Assembly: GCF_900156465.1 (NCBI RefSeq)
Contig: NZ_LT707064.1
Span: 4,541,001 to 4,605,000, forward strand
Source of the DNA: Pseudomonas sp. 7SR1
GTDB lineage: Bacteria > Pseudomonadota > Gammaproteobacteria > Pseudomonadales > Pseudomonadaceae
DNA: 64,000 bases
Reading direction: 5' to 3'
Below, piece by piece: positions 8,085-17,500 of this stretch; position 1 is the stretch's first letter, and each line of letters opens with the position of its first letter. The position numbers and the translations under genes were made by a program. The notes under the pieces are model-generated. The model ran no database searches. It was not told where the DNA came from and saw only the letters and a program-made list of their open reading frames with translations.

Positions 8085-8795
8085 TCAAGCGTTCGCCTGC
8101 TTTTCCTTGGATGACAGCCAAGGCTGGTCGTAGCGGTGCAGGGCGCGGGCCTGTTCCAGGGTGTAGCCATTGCTCACGCTCTGGATAATGTCCTTCTCTG
8201 TCTGCTCGACAGCCTGGGCACGCCGGATGACCTCTTGGGCCTTGTCTGCCGGAATTGCCAGGCAACCGCTGCTATCGCACACCATCACGTCGCCCGGATT
8301 GATCGTCACCCCGGATATCTGCACGGGTATCTGGGTTGCCTTGAGCTGCACTCGGTTTTTCGCCGATTGCATGAAGCGGGCTCGACTGAATAACGGGTAG
8401 TTCAGGCGCTGGACCGTATCGATATCCCGCGCGGCCCCGTCGATCAGCGTTCCTCGAATGCCTCGGCTTATCGCCACATGGGTCAGGATGTCGCCCCAGG
8501 TTGTGCAGTCCGTGCGCCCGGGATTGCTGGAAACGATGACCGCGTCGGGCGGCACTTCATCGATGTAATTGGCGGCGGACCTGAAGCCGTTCCGTTCCTG
8601 GACTGGCTCGTACAACACGGTGTAGGCGAAGCCGATACAACGGGTCCCTGGCACCTGCTGGTTGTTGAGGCCGGCCAGGCCCCCGGCCAGCCCCAGGCTG
8701 TCGAGTGCATCTGACAGGCTGGCGGTGTCGAGCGCCTCGCAGGCCTTGAGCAGCGCATGGTTGTTTTGCAAAGCGGGAGAAATGATGGCGTTCAT
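8085..8795 (-). CDS. RraA-family aldolase/decarboxylase
   Basis: The 236-residue protein carries the RraA fold signature. W100-G101-D102 is followed by the block GTLIDGAARD, whose Arg123 and Asp124 correspond to the catalytic pair of class II HMG/CHA aldolases. Such enzymes cleave 4-hydroxy-4-methyl-2-oxoglutarate-type acids or decarboxylate oxaloacetate with a divalent metal. The presence of the catalytic Arg-Asp pair argues for an enzyme rather than the RNase E inhibitor paralogue. Its ATG overlaps the stop of the dehydrogenase gene by 4 bp. It presumably acts on the 2-oxo acid made by that enzyme (inference). Confidence 0.82.
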   Translation of the reverse strand: MNAIISPALQNNHALLKACEALDTASLSDALDSLGLAGGLAGLNNQQVPGTRCIGFAYTVLYEPVQERNGFRSAANYIDEVPPDAVIVSSNPGRTDCTTWGDILTHVAISRGIRGTLIDGAARDIDTVQRLNYPLFSRARFMQSAKNRVQLKATQIPVQISGVTINPGDVMVCDSSGCLAIPADKAQEVIRRAQAVEQTEKDIIQSVSNGYTLEQARALHRYDQPWLSSKEKQANA

Positions 8796-9982
8796 GCATG
8801 GGCTCCTTTTTTCAGGCCGTGCTTGTCCTGGTCTCCGGACTGCCGGGATGTCAGCCCGTCAAGCCGCGCCACCCATTCGAGAGCTTGCTTGACGATGGCG
8901 GCCGCCACTTCGAAGGTATTGGCCGTTCCGCCCAGGTCGTAGGTGCGGCAATCACTGCGTGCGACCTGGGAGACGGCGTTGCGAATCGCCTGGGCGGAGT
9001 GCCGATGTCCGAGGTGCTCGAGCATCAGCGCGACCGACAGGAACATTGCGCTCGGGTTGGCCCGACGTTGGCCGGCGTAGGCGGGCGCGCTGCCATGGAC
9101 CGGTTCGAAGTAGGCACCCTGGGCCCCGATGTTTGCGCTGGGCGCCAGGCCCAGGCCACCCATGACCCCGGCCCCGAGGTCGGAAAGAATGTCGCCAAAC
9201 ATGTTTTCCGCCACGATCACCCCGAAGCGCTCGGGCCGTCGGACCATCCACAACGCAACGGCGTCGACGTTATCGATGTTGAACTGGATGTCGGGAAAGT
9301 CCGCGGCAACCGACTCCAGGATCTCTCGGGCAAACGCGCCGCTGTACCGCAGGACGTTGGGTTTGTCCGCCAGCGTGACGCGCTCGTGGCCCTGCTGGCG
9401 TGCGTACTCGAAGGCAAAGCGGAACAGGCGCAGTAGTCCTGCGCGGGTTTGCAGGCGCACCGTCATCGTGGCATCGGTGCAACTCTCTCGCGACCATGGC
9501 GCGCCATTGCGTTCGCGCTCAGCCAGTATCGGTTCGAACGCCTGCGGAATGCTGGCAAAATCCAGCCCAGCATACAGGCCCTCGGTATTCTCTCGAATCA
9601 CCGAAAAACGATAGCGGTTGTTGCCCAGTACATCGGTGACAGGCCGTACATTGGCAAACAGTCCAAGTTTTTGGCGAAGCTGGATAACCGGAGAAACATA
9701 GACTCGCCCGGTTCCCCTGAGTATCGATGAAAGTTCCGCTTCCGCTTCACGAAGAGGCTTGCTGGTAATCGCTCCTAATAACGTGGCGTCACTTTCATTG
9801 ATCAAGTCCCAGGTTTTATCTGGAATGCAATTTCCTTCTTTCTGCCAACAGCTCCAACCGATATCCCCAAACTTTAGATCGATGGGCAATCCAAGGGCTT
9901 CGAATAACGGCAGTACCGCGTCGGTAACTTCGACGCCAATGCCGTCACCTGGCAATACACATACTTGTTGTCGCCGGCTCAT
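8792..9982 (-). CDS. Isocitrate/isopropylmalate dehydrogenase-family enzyme
   Basis: A 396-residue beta-decarboxylating dehydrogenase. It shows PGDGIG (11-16), RENTEG (130-135), DKPNV (206-210, catalytic Lys207), the metal-binding NMFGDILSD block (260-268, with Asp264 and Asp268) and the adenine-binding EPVHGSAP (293-300). It oxidises and usually decarboxylates a 3-substituted malate-like acid. It is longer than LeuB and lacks obvious LeuB specificity residues, so the substrate is open. There is no LeuC/LeuD or aconitase gene nearby to make it part of leucine-type chain elongation. It is coupled by overlap to genes on both sides. Confidence 0.85.
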   Translation of the reverse strand: MSRRQQVCVLPGDGIGVEVTDAVLPLFEALGLPIDLKFGDIGWSCWQKEGNCIPDKTWDLINESDATLLGAITSKPLREAEAELSSILRGTGRVYVSPVIQLRQKLGLFANVRPVTDVLGNNRYRFSVIRENTEGLYAGLDFASIPQAFEPILAERERNGAPWSRESCTDATMTVRLQTRAGLLRLFRFAFEYARQQGHERVTLADKPNVLRYSGAFAREILESVAADFPDIQFNIDNVDAVALWMVRRPERFGVIVAENMFGDILSDLGAGVMGGLGLAPSANIGAQGAYFEPVHGSAPAYAGQRRANPSAMFLSVALMLEHLGHRHSAQAIRNAVSQVARSDCRTYDLGGTANTFEVAAAIVKQALEWVARLDGLTSRQSGDQDKHGLKKGAHA

Positions 9983-11004
9983 TAGCGGATACCTCCGCTT
10001 GCCAGGGAGGGCGATAGAGTCGTCGGCAATGGCTTTATAGACTTTTCCGGCTTGCGGCTACCCTGTTCGTGCAATATCTGCAAAGCGTGGAAAGTTGAAG
10101 CGGGGCTGTACGCCTTTATCACATCATCCAGGCGTTGCTGAACATCGAAGGGCATGTTGTAGGTGCCCATCATGACATCTGTCAGCGACAATGGCAGGCT
10201 GCTGGCGGGCACGGTGTCGGCGGTGAGCTGGGATAAATGCAGGGCACTCACCAGGTCATAGTCATTGCGAATGCCGGCACGGTGCAGGTAGGCGACAAAA
10301 ACACCCAGGTGCAGATTGCCCGCCCCCTTGCCCATGCCACAGATTGAAGCATCGATGTATTCGGCGCCGGCATCCATGGCGGCAATGGAATTGGAAAGCG
10401 CCAGGGAAAGGTTGTTGTGGGCATGGAAGCCCAAGGGGATCAGGACCCGGCTGGATATCCGAGTGATCAGCCGGTCTACATCGGCAGGTATCATGTTGCC
10501 GTTGGAGTCCGCGAACACCAGCAGGTCTGCCCCGGCGTTTTCCGCGCGCAGGCTCATATCGGAAATTTCCCCAGGACCCAGGGTTGTGACATGGGTGATA
10601 TTGGCGCTTACCTGGAAGCCATGAGCCTTGGCCAGTCGCACGGTGGCCAACCCGTCGTCCAGACGGTCGCGGCGCAGGCAAACCCTGATCATCGACACGC
10701 CATATTCCTGAAGCAGCTGGAAGTCGCTGGCATCGACATTGTGCGGATGCACCATGACGCACAAGTCGATCCGCCCCGCGGCGGCGTCATGGACCGCACT
10801 CAGGTACTGGGCGTCGACAGCGCTGGTGAGCCCATGCTCGTGCTTGCGTACGAACGAACCGTTGCGGTAACCGATTTCGCAGTACGGAATGCCGGCTTCG
10901 ACCATTTGAGAAATTGCAGACTGGGCATAATCAACGGTGAAGTTGAAATCATTGCGGTATCCACCGTCTCGCAGCGTGACATCGATAATCTTTATCTGGC
11001 TCAT
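9982..11004 (-). CDS. DRE-TIM (HMGL-like) aldolase
   Basis: The 340-residue protein belongs to the DRE-TIM metallolyase superfamily. It has LRDGG (11-15, with Arg12 and Asp13), FADSNG (164-169), the metal-binding GFHAHNNL (His194 and His196) and a glycine-rich GMGKGAGN loop (223-230). These features are shared with 4-hydroxy-2-oxovalerate aldolases and citramalate/homocitrate synthases; the short C-terminus lacks the LeuA regulatory domain. It could cleave a 4-hydroxy-2-oxo acid or condense an acyl donor with a 2-oxo acid. The start at 11004 follows AAGGGA; an upstream extension to 11112 is rejected. It is the first gene of the nine-gene operon. Confidence 0.82.
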   Translation of the reverse strand: MSQIKIIDVTLRDGGYRNDFNFTVDYAQSAISQMVEAGIPYCEIGYRNGSFVRKHEHGLTSAVDAQYLSAVHDAAAGRIDLCVMVHPHNVDASDFQLLQEYGVSMIRVCLRRDRLDDGLATVRLAKAHGFQVSANITHVTTLGPGEISDMSLRAENAGADLLVFADSNGNMIPADVDRLITRISSRVLIPLGFHAHNNLSLALSNSIAAMDAGAEYIDASICGMGKGAGNLHLGVFVAYLHRAGIRNDYDLVSALHLSQLTADTVPASSLPLSLTDVMMGTYNMPFDVQQRLDDVIKAYSPASTFHALQILHEQGSRKPEKSIKPLPTTLSPSLASGGIR

Positions 11005-11319
11005 GAATACAGTCCCTTTTTCATGTTTCGAAGGCACGCAAGTGTGCCGCTTTAACTTCGAATAAGCAGAGGTAACCAGGAGTAACAATGTCTTGCGCAG
11101 CCGTATACGCATAACGATCAGCCGACAGTGGCGGCGTTATTGGCGTAAAAGGCAGGGGGATTATTATTATAGGAATGTAACGGTTTTCTACGAGGTCATG
11201 ATTTCAGCGAAAACTCGTTCGCCTGACCTGATTCGATACTGGACAACATTCCGCAGATTGTAAACAGGTTGTTTTTAACAGCTGCTGTTAAAAAATTCCC
11301 AGTCGGGTCGAACCTTTTA
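11005..11319. other. Intergenic region upstream of nine-gene operon
   Basis: These 315 bp separate the aldolase start from the LysR stop. They must hold the operon promoter, because the genes downstream are packed without gaps. I see an AT-rich stretch (about 11160-11180) and the palindrome at 11272-11294, but no convincing open reading frame or clear -35/-10 pair. Confidence 0.5.
11272..11294. terminator. AT-rich 10-bp palindrome, terminator or operator
   Basis: TTTTTAACAG and its exact complement CTGTTAAAAA are separated by CTG. It lies 26 bp beyond the LysR stop, and the flanking T5/A5 runs allow bidirectional termination. The weak stem and the position upstream of the operon also fit an operator. 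Confidence 0.5.
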
Positions 11320-12240
11320 TTAACGATGTTGCTGTGCAAAGCAATGAATGATGAAGTCCATCATGGCCCTTATTCCGGGAGCCGTTCGCATGTCGCGATG
11401 GACCACCAGCCATAGCTCAGCATGTAACGGCCGCTCTTCGATCGAGACCCTGTGCAGGCCGCTTTGAGGATTGGCCATGAATACGGGGAGCAAGGCGATA
11501 CCGGCGCCGGCCCTGGCCGCTTCGGCCTGTACATCGAAGGATTTGACCCTTAGCACCACTGGCCTTTGGCCCGCGGCATTCTCCAGCCAGATGCGCTGAG
11601 GGGAGGGTTCTTGTTCATCGTCATGGGCGATGAATTCATAGGCTGAGGGGGCACGGCCCTGGAGATAGGATTGCGCGGCGAAAAAACCGAAATCCAGGGT
11701 GCCGATCTTCCGCACGACCAGGTCCGTCTCGGTCGGTCGTCCGACGCTGATCGCGATATCCGCTTCGCGCCTTGCCATGGAGGCCATGCGGGGGTTGGAC
11801 AGGATCCGCACGTTGACGCCAGGACATTGCTCCCTTAGCTGACCGAGACGGGGCGCAATGAAATGCGTCGTCAGGTGGGGAGGTGAGCTGAGGGTAATGT
11901 CTGCGACTTTATCGGTGCGGATCGCGCAGACCGCGCGGCTCAGCGCGCAGGCAGTTTCCTGCATGCGGTTACCCAACTGGGCGATCCGCTCGCCGTTTTC
12001 GGTCAATTCGTATCGGTGGCTGCGCCGGTCCACCAGGCGTATTTTCAGTGCCGTTTCAAGGGCCGCTATCCGCCGTGAAACAGTCGCGTGTTCGACGTTT
12101 AACGACCGCGCTGCGGCAGCCAGGGAGCGTATTCTCGCGAAGGCGATGAAATACCGAAGGTTCTCCCAATCGAACTGGGTGCTGTCCACAGGGAAATCGA
12201 CGGCCTGCGAGGCGGTGAGTGAAGTGCTGCTAACATCCAT
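11320..12240 (-). CDS. LysR family transcriptional regulator
   Basis: The 306-residue protein has a LysR winged helix (residues about 22-85, with LAAAARSLNVEHATVSRRIAALE) and a LysR substrate-binding domain ending in a typical C-terminal helix. The chosen start at 12240 has GGAG upstream; the longer frame to 12312 has none. It is on the same strand as, and about 316 bp upstream of, the nine-gene operon, which makes it the best candidate regulator. The MFS gene at 12331 precedes it but is cut off by a terminator. The effector is unknown. Confidence 0.87.
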   Translation of the reverse strand: MDVSSTSLTASQAVDFPVDSTQFDWENLRYFIAFARIRSLAAAARSLNVEHATVSRRIAALETALKIRLVDRRSHRYELTENGERIAQLGNRMQETACALSRAVCAIRTDKVADITLSSPPHLTTHFIAPRLGQLREQCPGVNVRILSNPRMASMARREADIAISVGRPTETDLVVRKIGTLDFGFFAAQSYLQGRAPSAYEFIAHDDEQEPSPQRIWLENAAGQRPVVLRVKSFDVQAEAARAGAGIALLPVFMANPQSGLHRVSIEERPLHAELWLVVHRDMRTAPGIRAMMDFIIHCFAQQHR

Positions 12241-12295
12241 ATCGTAACTCCGTCCGAGTGGTTCTGACCGATAAAAACTCCGCTGAGTTCGAGAA

Positions 12296-12317
12296 AGACC
12301 GTGGCAGGCCACGGTCT
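12296..12317 (-). terminator. Intrinsic terminator after MFS gene
   Basis: A perfect 9-bp GC-rich stem (12296-12304 with 12309-12317) with a CAGG loop is followed on the minus strand by a short T-rich stretch. It lies 14 bp past the MFS stop and separates that transcript from the LysR gene. Confidence 0.65.
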
Positions 12318-12330
12318 CCGAGGAATGACT

Positions 12331-13521
12331 TTAGTGCAAAACCGCCTGGGTTTCCGACGCAAGGCCTGGTTGTCGGGCTCCATACACAAGCACCTTGGTC
12401 GCGATTGTCGCAGCTGCCAGTGCACAGAAAACCAGCCCGCTGACGATGGTTCCTTCCATTCCCAAGCGTGCGAGGAACCAGCCGCCGGCGGTTGCACCGA
12501 GCGTCACGCCCAAATTGATGAATGAAATGTAGAGTCCCGTCACAAACTCGGGAGCCTCCGGGGCTTCGGAGGTCAACCATACCTGCGTTACGATCAGGCC
12601 ACTGGTGTGTGTGGCGCCCCACAGCACGACGATCAACACCATCGGCAAAATGGCTGCACTGGCGAAGAAATGGAGGATCAGGTAGGACGCACCCAGCATG
12701 ATCGGATGCATCAGCGTGGTACTCACTTTGTTCCTGGACAGCAAGCGGCCCGCCAGCAAATTACCGGCTACACCTCCCACACCAAAGAGGATCAACATGG
12801 CGCTGATCACCTCACCGCTCATGCCGGCTTCACGAGACAGGTATTCGGCGCTGTAGGAGTACACCGAAAACATCGCACCGAAGATCAGGGTGGAGGCCAG
12901 GATATTGAGCCACAGCGTCGGTTTGCGCAGGATAGCCAGCTGTTCCCCATAAGGGGTTCGCTGTCCGGCAAAGGTATCGGGTAGCCGGGCGATGATGCCG
13001 AGGCCGGCGATCACATTGACTGCGGTGCAGAACAGAAAGGCCGCCTCGTAGGAGAAGCGTGCGGCGATCCAGGTGGTGATAGGCACGCCCAGGACCATGC
13101 CCATGCTGGTGCCGACAAACGCTTTGGCCGTCGCTTGCGTAGCCTGTTCCTTGGGATAAAGAGACACCGCTGCGACAAAAGCCAGAGAGAAATACACCGG
13201 ATGGAAGAACGCCGGAATGATCCGCAGGACCGCAAGCCATCCGTAATCGGGCGCATAGGCCGACAAGGCGCTGGAACCGGCAAAAATGAACAACGACAGG
13301 GTCAGGATCCGCTTGCGGTTGTAACGTGAAAACAACAGCACCATGAAGGGGCCGAATACCGCAATGATCAGGGCGAACAGGCCCACCAGATAGCCCGCCT
13401 GAGAGGCGCTGACGCTGTAGCGTTCGATGATCACCGGCAAGATACCGACTACGCCGAACTCGATGGTGTAGACCCCGAACAAACCCAGCGCGATGAAGAA
13501 CAACGGGTTGAACATTTTCAT
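12331..13521 (-). CDS. MFS transporter (DHA1-like drug/metabolite exporter)
   Basis: A 396-residue protein with about twelve hydrophobic segments. It has the intracellular loop 2-3 signature as a degenerate SRYNRKRIL and the transmembrane 5 motif GMVLGVPITTW, as in the AraJ/YdhP-type export branch. It lies in the inner membrane and probably exports a small molecule using the proton gradient. Its ATG overlaps the stop of the quinone oxidoreductase gene by 4 bp, so the two are translationally coupled. The pair follows the RND pump genes in the same direction, pointing to an export/detoxification transcript. Confidence 0.85.
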   Translation of the reverse strand: MKMFNPLFFIALGLFGVYTIEFGVVGILPVIIERYSVSASQAGYLVGLFALIIAVFGPFMVLLFSRYNRKRILTLSLFIFAGSSALSAYAPDYGWLAVLRIIPAFFHPVYFSLAFVAAVSLYPKEQATQATAKAFVGTSMGMVLGVPITTWIAARFSYEAAFLFCTAVNVIAGLGIIARLPDTFAGQRTPYGEQLAILRKPTLWLNILASTLIFGAMFSVYSYSAEYLSREAGMSGEVISAMLILFGVGGVAGNLLAGRLLSRNKVSTTLMHPIMLGASYLILHFFASAAILPMVLIVVLWGATHTSGLIVTQVWLTSEAPEAPEFVTGLYISFINLGVTLGATAGGWFLARLGMEGTIVSGLVFCALAAATIATKVLVYGARQPGLASETQAVLH

Positions 13522-14519
13522 GGCCGGTCCTCCAGGGTCACGATGACTTTGCCGAACTGCTCACCGGCCTCCAGGTATTCATGGGCCTCGACGATCTCGT
13601 CGAAGGTAAAGGTTCTGGCGATTACAGGGGACAGGCTGCCCTCGATCAGGCCGCTGGAGACGAACGCCTTGCCTTGGGCAAACAGGACCGGGTCGTTGAC
13701 GATTTCGTGCAGCAGGTAGCCTCGCAGCGTGAGGCTTTTCCCTAGCACGGTGAACAGCGGAAAGGGCGAGGGCTCGCTGCTCAAGGCTCCGTACTCGATG
13801 ATAATGCCGCCGCGACGGGTGGCATCCGCCAACGGCTCGATAGCCGGACCGCCCACTGGATCGAAGACAACCCTGGCGCCATCGCCGGCCGTGATCTCCC
13901 CGACACGTACCGCCAGATTTTCCTTGTCGCTGACAATCACATGAGCGGCACCGGCCGCCAGCAGCTTGCGGACCTTTTCCTCGCCACGGGTCACCGCGAT
14001 AGGTATCGCCCCTACACGGTTGGCAATCTGAATGGCAGCCAGGCCTACACTGCTCGAAGCGGCGGTTATCAGCACGATGTCACCTGCAACCAGTCCGGCG
14101 ACGGGCAATAACGCGCCCCAGGCCGTGAGATATTGCATCCAGACGCCAGCGGCCTGTTCGAGGCTGAGGCTGTCCGGATGTTTGACCAGCATCGCCGCCG
14201 GCACCACCGCCTGCTCGGCATAGGTTCCCCATCGAGCGATGCTCGAAGGGGGAACGAGGCTGACCGGATCGCCTATCTCAAAATCGTGTACGGCATCGCC
14301 TAAGGCTTCGACAAAACCGGCTGCTTCGTACCCCAGCCGGCTGGGAAACTCAGCCTGCTCAAGGTACTGGCCGCGCCTGAACATGGATTCGGCGCGGTTG
14401 AGACCGATGGCTTTTACCCGGATGCGGACCTCATCAGGGCCTGGCTGGGCGACCGGTAAATCCTCGATTCGCAGGACCTCTGGATCACCATACTCATGGA
14501 ACCGAACGACACGTGTCAT
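13518..14519 (-). CDS. Zinc-free NAD(P)H:quinone oxidoreductase-like MDR protein
   Basis: The 333-residue protein is a medium-chain dehydrogenase/reductase with a GroES-like N-terminal domain (about 1-115) and a Rossmann domain marked by ITAASSSVGLAAIQIA. It contains no cysteine, so neither catalytic nor structural zinc can be bound in the usual way; it belongs with the quinone oxidoreductase branch. In P. aeruginosa a relative, MexS, is encoded next to mexEF-oprN and limits expression of that pump by removing an electrophile. The gene here lies 78 bp downstream of a MexF-like pump, so a similar role is a reasonable inference. Confidence 0.85.
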   Translation of the reverse strand: MTRVVRFHEYGDPEVLRIEDLPVAQPGPDEVRIRVKAIGLNRAESMFRRGQYLEQAEFPSRLGYEAAGFVEALGDAVHDFEIGDPVSLVPPSSIARWGTYAEQAVVPAAMLVKHPDSLSLEQAAGVWMQYLTAWGALLPVAGLVAGDIVLITAASSSVGLAAIQIANRVGAIPIAVTRGEEKVRKLLAAGAAHVIVSDKENLAVRVGEITAGDGARVVFDPVGGPAIEPLADATRRGGIIIEYGALSSEPSPFPLFTVLGKSLTLRGYLLHEIVNDPVLFAQGKAFVSSGLIEGSLSPVIARTFTFDEIVEAHEYLEAGEQFGKVIVTLEDRP

Positions 14520-14597
14520 GGCATTTCTCGCAAGGGTTGGGGACGTTTGCAGTCTAGAGGCGCGCCGAATGCAGAAAAACGCGCTGGAGTTCCGGTG

Positions 14598-17500
14598 TTA
14601 ACGGATGTATGTGTCCGCAATGGGAATTGACCGGGCCTGGGGTAGCCGGCGGCCAACACTGCGAACCAGGACGTAGAAGAGCGGGGTGAAGAGCAATCCG
14701 AATGCGGTCACGCCCAACATGCCGAAGAACACCGCGACGCCCATCGCCTGGCGCATTTCCGCTCCGGCTCCGGTGGAAATCACCAGGGGGACGACGCCCA
14801 TGACAAAGGCAATCGAGGTCATCAGGATCGGCCTGAGCCTCAACTTGCTGGCCTCCCAGGCGGCGCTCGACGGGGTGTGCCCCTGGCGTTCCAGATCCCT
14901 TGCAAATTCGACGATCAGGATGGCGTTCTTGGACGCCAGGCCCACCAGTACCATCAGGCCTATCTGGGTGAAAATGTTGTTATCGCCTCCGGTCAACCAG
15001 ACGCCCGCGAGCGCCGAAAGCACCCCCATCGGCACGATCAGGATCACCGCCAGCGGCAGCAGGAGACTTTCGTACAGCGCCGCCAGAACCAGAAAAACCA
15101 GGAGCGTGCTGACCGCCAGCACCCAGGCGGTCGTGTCACCGGCCAGCCGTTGCTGGTAGGTCAGGTCGGTCCATTCCATACGTACGCCCTGGGGCAGGGT
15201 CTGCCGGGCGATGCGCTCGATGGCTGCTTCTGCCTGGCCCGAAGAGTAACCGGGGGCGGGGGCGCCGTTGACGTCCGCCGCTGTAAAAGCGTTGTAATGC
15301 ACGACCATTTCCGGCCCATAGCCGGGATCGACCGACAGCAGCGTCGACAAGGGCACCATGTCGCCGTAGGCATTACGAACCTTCAAGCGTTTGATGTCTT
15401 CGGGGTGGGCCCTGAACGGCGCATCGGCCTGCGCCCTGACTTGGTAAACACGCCCGAAAAGGTTGAAATCGTTGACGTATAGAGATCCCAGGTAAATCTG
15501 CAGGGTCTCGAATACATCGGTTACCGAGACGCCGAGCTGCTTGGCTTTGACCCGATTTAGATCGACGTCCAGTTGGGGCACGTTTATCTGGTAGCTGGAG
15601 AAAAGGGGGCCTAATTCCGGCGCCTTGGCAGCCTCGGTCATGAAGGCTTTGACCGCGCTGTCGAGTGCGACATAACCCAGGCTGGCGCGGTCCTCGATCT
15701 GGAGTTTGAACCCGCCCAGTGTTCCCAGCCCAAGGACGGGGGGCGGCGGGAAGACCGCAGTGAAGGACTGCGCAATCTTGCTGAACTCGGCATTGAGTTC
15801 TGCCGCTATCCGGTTCGCCCCCAACTCCTCGCCGGAACGCTCGGCAAAGGGTTTGAGGATGACGAAGATGATCCCGGAGCTTGAAGAGTTCATCAGACCG
15901 TTGACGGACATGCCGGGAAACTCGAGGGTGTGGGCAACGCCAGGATGTTTCAGCGCGATGTCGTTCATTTGCTGGATGACCTGCTCGGTTCGATCCAGCG
16001 AGGCACCGGCGGGCAGTTGAGCGAAACCCACCAGGAACTCCTTGTCCTGGGCCGGAACGAACCCCGTCGGTAGCGTGTGGCTCAACCAGGCGCAGGCACA
16101 CAGCAGAACCGCGAACACCGCGAACGTCCTGCCCTTGTGCGCCAGCACACCGTGTACGCCGGCACCATAGTGCTCCTCGGCTTGCTTGAATCGACGATTG
16201 AAACCTTTGAAAAAACGCCCCATGACTTTGTCGATTCCACGTTCCAGCGGATCCTTTGGCGCGCCGTGTGGCTTGAGCAGCAGGGCGCAGAGGGCCGGGG
16301 AAAGTGTCAACGAATTGAATGCCGAGATCACCGTGGAAATGGCTATGGTCAAGGCGAACTGGCGGTAGAAACCGCCAGAAAGGCCGGGCATGAACGCCAA
16401 TGGAATGAACACGCAAACCAGCGTAAGGGTGATGGCGACGATGGGTTTGCTCACCTCTGCCATTGCCTGGTAAGTGGCCTGGTGCGGTGACAACCCTTGG
16501 CTGATGTTGCGTTCGACATTTTCCACCACGACGATCGCGTCATCCACGACGATGCCGATCGCCAATACCAGGCCGAACAGTGACAACGCGTTGATGGAGA
16601 ATCCGAACGCCAGCAAGAACGCCAGTGTGCCGACGATGGATATCGGCACAGCCAGCAATGGAATGACCGAGGCGCGCCAGGTTTGCAGGAACACGATCAC
16701 CACCAGCACCACCAGCACGATGGCTTCGAACAGAGTGCTGATCACCGCATCGATACTGGAACGGACGAACTGGGTCGGGTCGAAGACGATTTTGTAATCG
16801 ACGCCTGCCGGCATATCGGCCTTGGCTTGAGTCATGATTTCCCGAGCCCGGGCTGAAATGTCCAGCGCGTTGCCGCCCGCCATCTGGAAAACTCCGAAGC
16901 CTACCGCCGGCTGCCCGTCGACTAGCGAGCGAAGCGCGTAGGTGGAAGCGGCCAATTCGATCCGGGCCACATCGCGCAAGTACGTCACGCCCCCGTCCGG
17001 TACCGTCTTGATGACGATATTGCCGAATTCCTCTTCGGTTTTCAGCCGACCTTTGGCGTTGACCGAAAGCTGCAGTGGAACGCCCGCGTTCATGGGCGAC
17101 GCGCCTATGACGCCGGCCGCGACCTGAATGTTCTGTTCTCGTATGGCCGCCACCACTTCGCCGGCGGTGAGGCCTCGCTGTACAACGCTGTCGGGGTCGA
17201 TCCAGATACGCATGGCGTAGTCGCCGCCGCCCCAGATGCGCACTTCGCCGACGCCAGGGATACGTTCAAGCTGGCTCTTGATGTTAAGGATGCCGTAGTT
17301 GCGAAGGTAGTTGGCGTCGTATTCGTTGTTGGGCGACACCAGATGAATCGCCAGGGTCTGGGTCGATGACGATTTGCTGGTGGTGACGCCAAGGTTCAAC
17401 ACGTCGGCCGGCAGGCGTGGGAGCGCTTCGGAGACACGGTTCTGTACCAACTGCTGAGCCTTGTCGGGGTCGGTGCCCAGCGCGAATGTCACATTGATCG

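Noticed and set aside
3212..11004. Leucine-type chain elongation or a phosphonate route for the nine-gene operon
   Set aside because: No aconitase/LeuCD pair or PEP mutase is present, and the flavin enzymes would be unexplained.
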